A DNA stretch of 64,000 nucleotides from Pseudomonas graminis. Lineage in GTDB: Bacteria > Pseudomonadota > Gammaproteobacteria > Pseudomonadales > Pseudomonadaceae. Below the pieces are notes generated by a model, which saw only the letters and a list, made by a program, of their open reading frames with translations, ran no database searches and was not told where the DNA came from. Shown in pieces: positions 18,001-26,197 of this stretch. The stretch's first letter is position 1. Each line of letters starts with the position of its first letter. A program made the translations under genes and the position numbers. Location: positions 186,001 through 250,000 of the forward strand of contig NZ_MDEN01000065.1 of assembly GCF_001705435.1 (NCBI RefSeq). Direction: 5' to 3'.

Positions 18001-18719
18001 AGCAGACCGAACAGGGCAAAACCCCCTTGGCCATCGCCATGGATGTGAACGTCGAAGTGGGCCAGGAGACCTTGAGTTTCAGCGGCTTCGGTTTGACTGC
18101 GAATCTGGTCGGCCACGTGCACATCGGCGACAACATGGACACCCGCGGCGAGCTGAACCTCAACGACGGCCGCTACCGCGCTTACGGCCAGCGCCTGACC
18201 ATTCGCAAGGCGCGCCTGCTGTTCGCAGGACCGGTTGACCAGCCGTATCTGGACATTGAAGCCATCCGCCAGACCGACGACGTGATTGCCGGCATTCGCC
18301 TGAGCGGCAGCGCCGAGCAGCCGACCACCACGGTGTTCTCCGAACCGGCCATGAGTCAGGAGCAGGCGCTCTCGTATCTGGTGCTGGGCCGTCCGCTGAG
18401 CACCAATGGCGAAGACAGCAACATGGTCGCCCAGGCGGCGCTGGCATTGGGTCTGGCCGGCGGTTCGTCGACGGCGGGCAAGCTGGCGTCCGGGCTGGGG
18501 ATTCAGGATTTTGATCTGGACACCTCGGGCAGCGGCGACAAGACGGCGGTGGTCGCCAGCGGCAAGATCACCGACAAGCTCAGCCTGCGTTACGGCGTAG
18601 GGGTGTTCGAGCCGGCCAACACCCTGACCTTGCGCTACCTGCTGAGCAAGAAGGTGTACCTGGAGGTCGCAGGCGGTGTGGCGAGTTCGCTGGACATCTT
18701 CTACAAGCGGGACTTCTGA
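15027..18719 (+). CDS. tamB: Translocation and assembly module inner-membrane subunit TamB
   Basis: This is a 1230-aa envelope-spanning protein of the AsmA/DUF490 bridge-like lipid transfer group. The N-terminus has a single transmembrane anchor (residues about 8-36). A long periplasmic body of repeating beta-rich segments follows (alternating LDLSGLL and LKGRLRGQ-like strands). The C-terminal TamB/DUF490 domain has GRYRAYGQRLTIRKARLLFAGPVDQPYLDIEA, MSQEQALSYLVLGRPL and a final YLEVAGGVASSLDIFYKRDF. It starts at a GTG overlapping tamA by four bases (GTGA). Length and position next to tamA are normal for Pseudomonas. Confidence 0.95.
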   Translation: MTKLALLKRTAAITAITLLSLIILMVLTATILLGTQSGSRWALGWVPGLTVEGFSGRLGGAWQADHLVWQQGQSKVEVDAPVFDWSPACLARMTLCIDNLQTGDIRLQFPPSSDEAASGPITLPDLKLPLALQLGRVQIGSLHLDGTEQVRDVQLAAHWTAEGLKIDWLHAGRDDIALDLSGLLKPEGNWPLTAEGQLKLPDVSGQPLSLALNIQGDLLKTLTLNAQSKGYIDATLVGQLQPLVENLPADIAITSDNFKPSADLPDTLQLDHLMLNAKGDLAQGYAITGNASLPAEKGPVALALQGRVDAKGADITALDLTASDNQRLKASGKLDWQQGLRADAKIDWLDFPWHRLYPLIDEPQVSVHTFTGEVSYTDGKYLGHFAGDFKGPAGPFTLQSPFSGDLQEIFLPQLELAAGQGKASGHLNLQFADGIAWDTALDLSAIDPAYWVAELPGSLAGPLRSKGSMRNEQLTLNADLDLKGRLRGQPAVLQAKADGADNKWNLNALDIRLGDNRIQGTGSLQQKIAGQLDINLARLGQLWPGLQGQMKGRLDVAGTVQAPQGQLALQGTQLAFQANTLQSLTLVSRLDSAQRATLDLKTSGIQAGDTALGALTVNGQGDIKRQQVKLDLKGPLLKLALALDGNLDKGNWRGRLASGDIQSGGQDWKLQQPAKLERLADGKVNFGAHCWVSGPASLCGEDQRLMPEPRLRYHLKRFPLESLAQWLPKDFAWKGALNADIQLDVPAAGPNGQVVIDASGGTLRVKDKNQWLDFPYDTLKLTSSLTPKKVDTSLNFRGGKLGELLARLSIDPIARNKPVTGDFTLSGLDVSVARPFVPMVEKLNGKLNGSGRISGGLLAPQVNGNVTLNDAEVSGPELPVSLEKLNVRALIAGERVDLTGNWRSGTTGQGSIGGHVAWANALDVDVDLKGTHLPITVEPYAKLEAAPDLKITLQGDRLAVSGKVLIPKGEITVRQLPPSTVKVSDDTVIVGQQTEQGKTPLAIAMDVNVEVGQETLSFSGFGLTANLVGHVHIGDNMDTRGELNLNDGRYRAYGQRLTIRKARLLFAGPVDQPYLDIEAIRQTDDVIAGIRLSGSAEQPTTTVFSEPAMSQEQALSYLVLGRPLSTNGEDSNMVAQAALALGLAGGSSTAGKLASGLGIQDFDLDTSGSGDKTAVVASGKITDKLSLRYGVGVFEPANTLTLRYLLSKKVYLEVAGGVASSLDIFYKRDF

Positions 18720-18745
18720 CAACCCGTCGAAATGGGGCGGGGCAG

Positions 18746-18781
18746 GGCCTGCTGGCGGCGGAGTGTCGCCGCTAACAGGCC
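18746..18781. terminator. Large imperfect hairpin between convergent tamB and aldo-keto reductase
   Basis: GGCCTGCTGGCGGCG (18746-18760) pairs imperfectly with CGCCGCTAACAGGCC (18767-18781). It lies in the 114-base space between two converging genes, a usual place for a bidirectional terminator. No T tract follows on either strand, so this is tentative. Confidence 0.4.
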
Positions 18782-18833
18782 GGGGTTCATCGAAGACGCA
18801 GCGATGATTGGAGAGCGTTACCCGCTTACCCGC

Positions 18834-19829
18834 TTACCCGTTGACCAGCTTCATCGCCGCATCGGGATAACGGCCGCCTGCGACAGCGTTAACCGGGAAC
18901 AGGTCTTTCAGCGCCTGCAACTCTGCTGCGCTGAGGGTCACGTCCAGCGCAGCGACGTTCTCTTCCAGGTATTTGCGCTGCTTGGTGCCCGGAATCGGAA
19001 TCACGTCATTGCCCTGGGCGAGGACCCAGGCCAGCGCCAGTTGGCCAGCGGTGATGCCTTTTTCTGCCGCCAGTTGCTCGACCTTCTTCACCAGCAGCAG
19101 GTTTTTGGCGAAGTTCTCGCCCTGGAACCTCGGACTGCTGCGGCGATAGTCATCGGCGGCGAAGTCGTCCGGGCTCTTCAGTGCGCCGGTCAGAAAACCG
19201 CGCCCCAACGGGCTGTACGGCACAAACGCAATGCCTAGCCGGCGGCACGTGTCGAGCGCGCCGTTTTCTTCCGGCTCGCGGCTCCACAGTGAATATTCGG
19301 TCTGCAGGGCGGCAATGGGATGAACCTTGTGCGCGCGTTCGAGGGTGCTTGCCGACGCCTCGCTCAAGCCGAGAAAGCGCACCTTGCCTGCCTTGACCAG
19401 CTCGGCCATGGCGCCAACGGACTCTTCGATCGCCACGCCGGGATCAATGCGGTGCTGGTAATACAGATCCAGGGTGTCGATTTTCAGACGCTGCAACGTG
19501 CCATCGATCGCGGCGCGGATGTATTCGGGGCTGCCATTGACCCCGCGCGCGCCGGCGTCGCCTGGCGTACGCACGATGCCGAACTTGCTGGCGATGAACG
19601 CCTGATCCCGCTTGCCAGCCAGCGCCTTGCCCAGCAGTTCCTCATTGGTGTGGGGGCCGTACATATCGGCGGTGTCCAGCAGGGTGACGCCCATCTCCAG
19701 CGCCCGGTGCAGGGTGGCGATGGCTTCGTCGGCGTTGCCGCCCGTCGTATAGAAGTCGGTCATGCCCATGCAGCCCAGGCCCAGGGCCGAGACATGCGGG
19801 CCGTTTTTGCCAAGTTGACGCGTTTGCAT
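18834..19829 (-). CDS. Aldo/keto reductase
   Basis: This is a 331-aa NADPH-dependent aldo/keto reductase. It begins MQTRQLGKNGPHVSALGLGCMGM, with LLDTADMYGPHTNEELLGKAL carrying the catalytic Asp and Tyr. Other features are KFGIVRTPG, DLYYQHRIDPGVAIEE (catalytic His), QTEYSLWSREPE, and the cofactor loop AWVLAQGNDVIPIPGTKQRKYLEEN. The frame runs to 19910, but ATG at 19829 fits the family. It is divergent from a LysR gene at 19956, a common pairing in which the regulator controls the reductase. The substrate is unknown. The stop lies in a short CCGCTTA-type repeat. Confidence 0.92.
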   Translation of the reverse strand: MQTRQLGKNGPHVSALGLGCMGMTDFYTTGGNADEAIATLHRALEMGVTLLDTADMYGPHTNEELLGKALAGKRDQAFIASKFGIVRTPGDAGARGVNGSPEYIRAAIDGTLQRLKIDTLDLYYQHRIDPGVAIEESVGAMAELVKAGKVRFLGLSEASASTLERAHKVHPIAALQTEYSLWSREPEENGALDTCRRLGIAFVPYSPLGRGFLTGALKSPDDFAADDYRRSSPRFQGENFAKNLLLVKKVEQLAAEKGITAGQLALAWVLAQGNDVIPIPGTKQRKYLEENVAALDVTLSAAELQALKDLFPVNAVAGGRYPDAAMKLVNG

Positions 19830-19955
19830 GATGGGTGCCTTGTCGATCAAGAGGACCACCATTCTTGCGCCTCGACAGCGTCGGGATAAACCGGCTAAAA
19901 GTGCTTTCACTATTGGTGATTTCTAAACAATCTCTCAGCGGAACCGTGACAAGCC

Positions 19956-20885
19956 ATGGATAAATTCAACGCGATGCGGGCCTTCACGCGCATTGTCGAG
20001 CTGGGCGGTTTCGCCAGGGCCGCCGACAGCCTGCACATGCCCCGGGCGTCGGTGACCATTCTGATCAAGCAGCTGGAGGCACAGTTGGGCGTGCAGTTGT
20101 TGATGCGCACCACGCGGCAGGTGACGCCGACGCCGGACGGTCAGGCCTATTACCACCGCTGCGTCAGCGTGCTGAACGAGCTTGAAGCGGCCGAATCGTT
20201 GTTCTCTTCGGTGGCCCGGGACCCGGAAGGCGTGCTGCGAGTCGACATGCCGTCGGGCATCGGCCGATTGATCATCATGCCGCTGCTGCCGGAGTTCACC
20301 GAGCGTTATCCCCGGTTGGCAATGGAAGTGGGCATGAACGATCGTCCCGTGGACCTTATCCGGGAGGGCTACGACTGCGTGATTCGCGGCGGACAGCCCC
20401 TCGATCACTCCCTGGCGGCCCGACCGCTCGCTCACATGCGCCAGGTGGTGTGTGCCAGTCCCGGGTATCTGCAGCGCAGGGGCACGCCGCTCTCCCTTGC
20501 CGATCTGCAGCACCACCAGATCATCGAATACTTCTCTTCCACCACCCACAAACGCTATGGGCTTGAGTTCGTCATTGATGGCCGAGTTCACGCGCCCGAC
20601 CTGCCCAAGGCTCTGGCGACCAACAGCGCCGATGGCTACCTCGCGGCGTGCAGCGCAGGGTACGGACTGGTGCAGACGCCGTACTACCACGTCGCCGAAT
20701 CGTTGCGCCGCGGCGAGCTGATCGAGGTGCTGGGCGACATCGAACAACCGCTGCTGCCCCTGACCGCGCTGTACCCGGCACACCGGCAGACGTCGCGGCG
20801 GGTGAGGGTATTCGTCGACTGGGTGGTGGACGTCTGCGCCCGCCCGGGGCTGATGGACAAACCGGTAATGCACCCCGTTTCCTGA
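19956..20885 (+). CDS. LysR-family transcriptional regulator
   Basis: This 309-aa LysR protein begins MDKFNAMRAFTRIVELGGFARAADSLHMPRASVTILIKQLEAQLG and has QLLMRTTRQVTPTPDGQAYY, the classic DNA-binding domain of the large CrgA/PA-type subgroup. The effector domain follows, with VDMPSGIGRLIIMPLLPEF and DLIREGYDCVIRGG. It is transcribed away from the aldo/keto reductase gene, with 126 bases between the starts, and likely controls it. Confidence 0.92.
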   Translation: MDKFNAMRAFTRIVELGGFARAADSLHMPRASVTILIKQLEAQLGVQLLMRTTRQVTPTPDGQAYYHRCVSVLNELEAAESLFSSVARDPEGVLRVDMPSGIGRLIIMPLLPEFTERYPRLAMEVGMNDRPVDLIREGYDCVIRGGQPLDHSLAARPLAHMRQVVCASPGYLQRRGTPLSLADLQHHQIIEYFSSTTHKRYGLEFVIDGRVHAPDLPKALATNSADGYLAACSAGYGLVQTPYYHVAESLRRGELIEVLGDIEQPLLPLTALYPAHRQTSRRVRVFVDWVVDVCARPGLMDKPVMHPVS

Positions 20886-20972
20886 CAACAAAATCGTTTC
20901 GGGCGGTAGGTTGCCACGCTTTTTCATGGTTAACTTCCGCCCTTGAATGCCACTCAAACAAGGACTCAGCTC

Positions 20973-21473
20973 ATGCCACAAGTGACTCGTAGAGGCTCTC
21001 CGGTACAGATCAGCGGCGAACTGCCGACCGTCGGCAGCAAGGCGCCGGCCTTCAAACTGGTGGCGGCCGATCTGTCCGACGCAACCCTGGAAACCTTCGC
21101 CGGCAAGCGCAAGGTGCTGAACATCTTCCCGAGCGTCGACACCCCGACCTGCGCCACCTCCATCCGCAAATTCAATGCTCAGGCCAACGAGCTGAACAAC
21201 GCCGTTGTGCTGTGCATCTCCGCCGACCTGCCGTTCGCCCAGGCGCGCTTCTGCGGCGCCGAAGGTCTGGAAAACGTGAAGAACCTGTCGACCATGCGCG
21301 GCGCGCAGTTCATGCAGGACTATGGCGTTGCCATCGCCGACGGGCCGATGGTGGGTCTGACCACCCGTGCTGTCGTGGTGCTGGACGAAAACGACACGGT
21401 GCTGCACAGCGAACTGGTACCGGAGATCGGCCAGGAGCCGAACTACGACGCGGCGCTGGCCGTATTGAAGTAA
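20973..21473 (+). CDS. tpx: Thiol peroxidase, atypical 2-Cys peroxiredoxin
   Basis: This 166-aa enzyme reduces hydrogen peroxide and alkyl hydroperoxides. The peroxidatic Cys60 is in PSVDTPTCATSIRKFN and the resolving Cys94 in ISADLPFAQARFCGAEG, the spacing typical of Tpx. The C-terminus GLTTRAVVVLDENDTVLHSELVPEI is also standard. ATG at 20973 follows AAGGA. The reading frame extends ten codons upstream without support. The gene is monocistronic, with a clear terminator at 21528-21554. Confidence 0.96.
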   Translation: MPQVTRRGSPVQISGELPTVGSKAPAFKLVAADLSDATLETFAGKRKVLNIFPSVDTPTCATSIRKFNAQANELNNAVVLCISADLPFAQARFCGAEGLENVKNLSTMRGAQFMQDYGVAIADGPMVGLTTRAVVVLDENDTVLHSELVPEIGQEPNYDAALAVLK

Positions 21474-21527
21474 GCTGGCAAGCGGCGTATTGCCATCAGT
21501 CGACAGCATTACCCGGCAACATCCAGG

Positions 21528-21554
21528 CGGCCTGACACCCTCAGGCCGTTTTTT
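21528..21554 (+). terminator. Intrinsic terminator of tpx
   Basis: CGGCCTGA (21528-21535) and TCAGGCCG (21541-21548) form a perfect 8-bp stem with a 5-base loop, followed directly by six T residues. It lies 54 bases after the tpx stop and is a textbook rho-independent terminator. Confidence 0.9.
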
Positions 21555-21685
21555 ATGGGTACGTCAGCACCTTATTCCAAGTAAGCACTAGGTAAATTGC
21601 CGGTAAAGCCCCTTTGCCTTGCCGGACTCTATGCTTATTGTTCAGCCTCCCGAAGACGCTCACGCGCACACTGGTTGATTTATCC

Positions 21686-23011
21686 ATGCAATTGTCTGGC
21701 CCCCGTAATTCCCGTCGCTGGCTGATAAGCCTGTTGGTTCTGTTGATCGTCGCTGGCCTGTGCTGGCGCTTCTGGCCGGGATCCGCGTCGCAACCAAACG
21801 CCACGGCGCAGAAAGGCGATCAGGCCCAGGCCAGCGCAAACCGCAGCGGCGGCAACGGCAAGGCGGTGGCCAAGCGTCCCGGGTTCGGTGGCTCCACCGC
21901 CCCGGTACCGGTGCGGGTCGCAGTCGCGAACACCGGCGATTTCCCCATCTACTACAAAGCCCTTGGCACCGTGACCGCGCTGAACACGATCAACGTGCGC
22001 AGCCGCGTGGCAGGCGAATTGATGAAGATCAATTTCCAGGAAGGCCAACAGGTCAAGGCCGGCGATTTGCTGGCGGTGATCGACCCGCGCAGCTACCAGA
22101 TCGCGCTGCAACAGGCGGAAGGCACGCTGATGCAGAACCAGGCGCTGCTCAAGAATGCTCAACTCGACGTACAGCGTTATCGGGGCCTGTACAAAGAAGA
22201 CAGCATCGCCAAGCAAACCCTGGACACCGCCGAATCCCTGGTCGGCCAGTACCAGGGGACGATCAAGACCAATCAGGCAGCCGTGGGCGACGCGAAGCTC
22301 AACCTGGAGTTCTCGCAGATCCGGGCGCCGATCTCGGGCCGCATCGGCCTGCGCCAGCTGGACGTCGGCAATCTGGTTGCCGCCAACGACACCACCGCCC
22401 TGGCGGTGATCACCCAGACCAAACCGATCACTGTCAACTTCACGCTTCCGGAAAAAGACCTCGCCGAGGTGCTGAGCCGTTACCGCAGCGGCGGCAAGTT
22501 GCCGGTCGAGGCGTGGGACCGTGGCGACCTGAAGCTCCAGGCCACCGGCGTGCTCGCCAGCATCGATAACCAGATCGACACCACCACCGGCACGTTGAAG
22601 TTCAAGGCGCGGTTTGATAACGACGACGAAGCGCTGTTCCCCAATCAGTTCGTGAACGCACGCCTGCTGGCCAATACCCTGAAAAACGTGGTGCTGGTGC
22701 CGTCGGCCGCGGTGCAGTTCGGCGTCAACGGCACCTTCGTGTACGTGATGGACGGCGACAAGACCGTGCGCATTCGCGCCCTCAAGACCGGGCCAAGCGA
22801 CGAGAACTCCACGGTGATTACCGAAGGTCTGACGGCCGGCGACCGTGTGGTGCTCGAAGGCACCGACCGCCTGAAAGACGGCAGTGCGGTGGACGTGGTC
22901 AACGACAGCAAGGACGTGCCGGCCTCGCCGGGTCAGCAGTTGCAGGGCAAGCCCTCGAAGGAGCCCGGTGAGTCAGCGGGCACCGAGACCGCGAAGAAAG
23001 GCAACGTATGA
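21686..23011 (+). CDS. muxA: RND efflux periplasmic adaptor (MdtA/MuxA type)
   Basis: This is the membrane-fusion protein of a four-gene tripartite efflux system. The 441-aa protein has an N-terminal signal/anchor (LISLLVLLIVAGLCWRFW) and a linker rich in Gly, Gln and Lys. The hairpin and lipoyl half-motifs follow (TVTALNTINVRSRVAGELMKINFQEGQQVKAGDLLAVIDPR and FSQIRAPISGRIGLRQLDVGNLVA). The beta-barrel and membrane-proximal domains complete it (FVNARLLANTLKNVVLVPSAAVQFG). ATG at 21686 gives a normal signal; the frame itself extends to 21614. The stop overlaps muxB by four bases (ATGA). Confidence 0.93.
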   Translation: MQLSGPRNSRRWLISLLVLLIVAGLCWRFWPGSASQPNATAQKGDQAQASANRSGGNGKAVAKRPGFGGSTAPVPVRVAVANTGDFPIYYKALGTVTALNTINVRSRVAGELMKINFQEGQQVKAGDLLAVIDPRSYQIALQQAEGTLMQNQALLKNAQLDVQRYRGLYKEDSIAKQTLDTAESLVGQYQGTIKTNQAAVGDAKLNLEFSQIRAPISGRIGLRQLDVGNLVAANDTTALAVITQTKPITVNFTLPEKDLAEVLSRYRSGGKLPVEAWDRGDLKLQATGVLASIDNQIDTTTGTLKFKARFDNDDEALFPNQFVNARLLANTLKNVVLVPSAAVQFGVNGTFVYVMDGDKTVRIRALKTGPSDENSTVITEGLTAGDRVVLEGTDRLKDGSAVDVVNDSKDVPASPGQQLQGKPSKEPGESAGTETAKKGNV

Positions 23012-26000
23012 ACCTGTCACGCCTGTTCATCCTCAGGCCGGTCGCCACCACGCTGAGCATGCTCGCCATCGTGCTGGCCGGTCTGATCGCGTACACGCTG
23101 CTGCCGGTGTCGGCGCTGCCGCAGGTGGATTACCCGACCATTCGGGTGATGACGCTGTACCCGGGCGCGAGTCCGCAAGTGATGACCAGTGCCGTGACCG
23201 CGCCCCTTGAGCGCCAGTTCGGGCAGATGCCGGGCCTGACCCAGATGGCCTCGACCAGTTCCGGCGGGGCCTCGGTCATCACCCTGCGTTTCAGCCTCGA
23301 CATCAACATGGACGTCGCCGAGCAGGAGGTGCAGGCGGCCATCAACGGCGCGACCAACCTGCTGCCGAGCGACCTGCCGGCGCCCCCGACGTATAACAAG
23401 GTCAACCCGGCCGACACGCCGGTGCTGACCCTGGCCATTACGTCGAAAACCATGCTGCTGCCCAAACTCAATGATCTGGTCGACACGCGCATGGCGCAGA
23501 AGATTGCGCAGATCAGCGGGGTGGGCATGGTCACCATCGCCGGCGGCCAGCGTCAGGCGGTGCGGATCAAGGTCAACGCCGACGCACTGGCGGCCAACGG
23601 CCTGAACCTCGCGGACGTCCGCACGCTGGTCAGCGCCTCCAACGTCAACACGCCCAAGGGTAATTTCGACGGCCCGACCCGGGTGTCGATGCTCGACGCC
23701 AATGACCAGCTGAAGTCCCCCGAGGAGTACGCCAACCTGATTCTGGCTTACAACAACGGCGGCCCGCTGCGGCTCAAGGATGTCGCCGAGATCGTCGACG
23801 GCGCCGAAAACGATCGCCTTGCCGCGTGGGCCAATGAGAACCAGGCCGTGCTGCTGAACATCCAGCGTCAGCCAGGCGCCAACGTGATCGACGTGGTCGA
23901 CCGGATCAAGGCGCTGCTGCCCAGCATCACCGAGAACCTGCCCGCCGGGCTTGACGTCACCGTGCTCACCGACCGCACCCAGACCATCCGCGCGTCGGTC
24001 AGCGACGTGCAGCACGAGCTGATGATTTCCATCGTGCTGGTGGTGCTGGTGACCTTCCTGTTTCTGCGGCGCTTCAGCGCGACGATCATTCCCTCGGTGG
24101 CCGTGCCGCTGTCGCTGATCGGCACCTTTGGTGTGATGTACCTGGCCGGCTTTTCGGTCAATAACCTGACCTTGATGGCGATGACCATTGCCACCGGTTT
24201 CGTGGTCGATGACGCCATCGTCATGCTGGAGAATATTTCCCGGCACCTGGAGGAGGGCGAGACGCCGTTGCAGGCGGCGCTCAAGGGCGCCCGGCAGATT
24301 GGTTTCACGCTGATCTCGCTGACCATCTCACTGATTGCCGTGCTTATTCCGCTGCTGTTCATGGCCGACGTGGTCGGGCGGTTGTTCCGCGAGTTCGCCA
24401 TTACCCTGGCCGTGGCGATCCTGATTTCCCTCGTGGTGTCCCTCACCCTGACGCCAATGATGTGCGCGCGCTTGCTCAAGCGTGAGCCGAAAGAAGAAGA
24501 GCAGGGCCGGTTCTACCGGGCCAGCGGCGCGTGGATCGACTGGCTGGTGGCCGCCTACGGGCGCAAGTTGCAGTGGGTGCTCAAGCATCAGCCGCTGACA
24601 CTGCTGGTCGCCATCGCCACCCTTGGAATCACGGTATTGCTGTATCTGGCCGTGCCCAAGGGCTTCTTTCCGGTGCAGGACACCGGTGTGATTCAGGGCA
24701 TTTCCGAAGCGCCCCAGTCGGTGTCGTTCGCTTCCATGAGCCAGCGCCAGCAGGCCCTGGCGAAAATCATCCTGAAGGACCCTTCGGTCGCCAGTCTGTC
24801 TTCGTACATCGGCGTCGACGGCGACAATGCGACCCTCAACAGCGGTCGCATGCTGATCAACCTCAAACCCCACAGCGAGCGGGATGTGACGGCGTCCGAA
24901 GTGATCCAGCGCCTGCAGCCCGAAGTCGATCAGCTGTCAGACATCCGCCTGTTCATGCAGCCGGTGCAGGACCTCACCATCGAGGACCGGGTCAGCCGCA
25001 CCCAGTACCAGTTCAGCATGTCCTCGCCGGACGCCGACCTGCTCAATCTGTGGAGCGGCAAACTGGTGGAGGCGCTGGCTCAGCGGCCGGAGTTGACCGA
25101 TGTCGCCAGCGACTTGCAGGACAAGGGTCTGCAGGTGTTTCTCAACATCGACCGCGATGCCGCCAGTCGGCTGGGCGTGACCGTCGCCAACATCACCGAC
25201 GCGCTCTATGACGCCTTCGGCCAGCGGCAGATTTCCACCATCTACACCCAGGCCAGCCAGTACCGGGTGGTGTTGCAGGCCGACTCGCGCAGTGAGCTGG
25301 GGCCCGAGGCGCTGGAACAGATTCACGTCAAGACCACCGACGGCGGGCAGGTCAAGCTGTCGAGCCTGGCCCGGGTCGAACAACGTCAGGCGCAGTTGGC
25401 GATTGCCCACATCGGCCAGTTTCCGGCGGTGATGATGTCGTTCAACCTGGCGCCGGGCGTCGCGCTGGGCAAGGCCGTGGAAGTCATCGAGCAGGTGCAG
25501 AAAGACATCGGCATGCCGATCGGCGTGCAGACGGAATTCCAGGGCGCAGCCGAAGCCTTCCAGGCCTCGCTGTCCAGCACGCTGCTGCTGGTGCTGGCGG
25601 CGGTGATCACCATGTACATCGTGCTGGGCGTGCTCTATGAGAGCTACATCCACCCGATCACCATTCTGTCGACCCTGCCGTCGGCGGCCATCGGTGCGCT
25701 GCTGGCGCTGATCCTCAGCGGCAATGACCTGGGCATGATCGCCATCATCGGCATCATCCTGCTGATCGGCATCGTCAAGAAGAACGCGATCATGATGATC
25801 GACTTCGCCCTCGACGCCGAACGCAACCGCGGCATCGACCCGGAGACCGCGATCTACGAAGCGGCCCTGCTGCGTTTCCGCCCGATTCTGATGACTACCC
25901 TGGCGGCACTGTTCGGCGCGATCCCGCTGATGTTCGCCTCGGGCTCCGGGGCCGAGCTGCGCCAGCCCCTGGGTCTGGTGATGGTCGGCGGCTTGCTGGT

Positions 26001-26103
26001 TAGCCAGGTCCTGACGCTGTTCACCACGCCGGTCATCTATTTGTACTTTGATCGGTTGGGGCGCCGGTTTGCGCGGCAGCCCAAGACCGAGGCGGCGCTA
26101 TGA
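23008..26103 (+). CDS. muxB: RND efflux pump subunit (MdtB/MuxB type)
   Basis: This is a 1031-aa inner-membrane drug:proton antiporter. RND features are visible throughout: N-terminal transmembrane helix RPVATTLSMLAIVLAGLIAYTLLPVSALPQVDYPTI, LYPGASPQVMTSAVTAPLE, the proton-relay GFVVDDAIVMLENISRHLEEGE in helix 4, and a duplicated second half ending in ILSTLPSAAIGALLALIL and KKNAIMMIDFALDAERNR. MdtB- and MdtC-type pumps act as a heteromultimer, and muxC follows after 94 bases. The start overlaps the muxA stop. Confidence 0.93.
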   Translation: MNLSRLFILRPVATTLSMLAIVLAGLIAYTLLPVSALPQVDYPTIRVMTLYPGASPQVMTSAVTAPLERQFGQMPGLTQMASTSSGGASVITLRFSLDINMDVAEQEVQAAINGATNLLPSDLPAPPTYNKVNPADTPVLTLAITSKTMLLPKLNDLVDTRMAQKIAQISGVGMVTIAGGQRQAVRIKVNADALAANGLNLADVRTLVSASNVNTPKGNFDGPTRVSMLDANDQLKSPEEYANLILAYNNGGPLRLKDVAEIVDGAENDRLAAWANENQAVLLNIQRQPGANVIDVVDRIKALLPSITENLPAGLDVTVLTDRTQTIRASVSDVQHELMISIVLVVLVTFLFLRRFSATIIPSVAVPLSLIGTFGVMYLAGFSVNNLTLMAMTIATGFVVDDAIVMLENISRHLEEGETPLQAALKGARQIGFTLISLTISLIAVLIPLLFMADVVGRLFREFAITLAVAILISLVVSLTLTPMMCARLLKREPKEEEQGRFYRASGAWIDWLVAAYGRKLQWVLKHQPLTLLVAIATLGITVLLYLAVPKGFFPVQDTGVIQGISEAPQSVSFASMSQRQQALAKIILKDPSVASLSSYIGVDGDNATLNSGRMLINLKPHSERDVTASEVIQRLQPEVDQLSDIRLFMQPVQDLTIEDRVSRTQYQFSMSSPDADLLNLWSGKLVEALAQRPELTDVASDLQDKGLQVFLNIDRDAASRLGVTVANITDALYDAFGQRQISTIYTQASQYRVVLQADSRSELGPEALEQIHVKTTDGGQVKLSSLARVEQRQAQLAIAHIGQFPAVMMSFNLAPGVALGKAVEVIEQVQKDIGMPIGVQTEFQGAAEAFQASLSSTLLLVLAAVITMYIVLGVLYESYIHPITILSTLPSAAIGALLALILSGNDLGMIAIIGIILLIGIVKKNAIMMIDFALDAERNRGIDPETAIYEAALLRFRPILMTTLAALFGAIPLMFASGSGAELRQPLGLVMVGGLLVSQVLTLFTTPVIYLYFDRLGRRFARQPKTEAAL

Positions 26104-26106
26104 CCG

Positions 26107-26192
26107 GCAGCCACAAGCTTCAAGCGGCAAGCTACAAGAGTGGAGTTCGCCGCAGATTCACTTGCAGCTTGAAGCTCGCCGCTTGGAGCTCC
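26107..26192. repeat. REP-like palindromic sequence between muxB and muxC
   Basis: The 94-base spacer holds AAGCTTCAAGCGGCAAGCT and, 50 bases on, CAGCTTGAAGCTCGCCGCTTG, two imperfectly inverted copies of a CAAGCTTCAAGC-type unit. This is a different family from the GTAGGACCGGC REP elsewhere in the window. It sits inside a polycistronic operon and could affect mRNA stability or the ratio of the two pump subunits. Confidence 0.65.
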
Positions 26193-26197
26193 CGCCC

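Noticed and set aside
23017..24246. 409-codon minus-strand frame opposite muxB
   Set aside because: Composition dominated by His, Asp and Gly; antisense of a clear RND pump.
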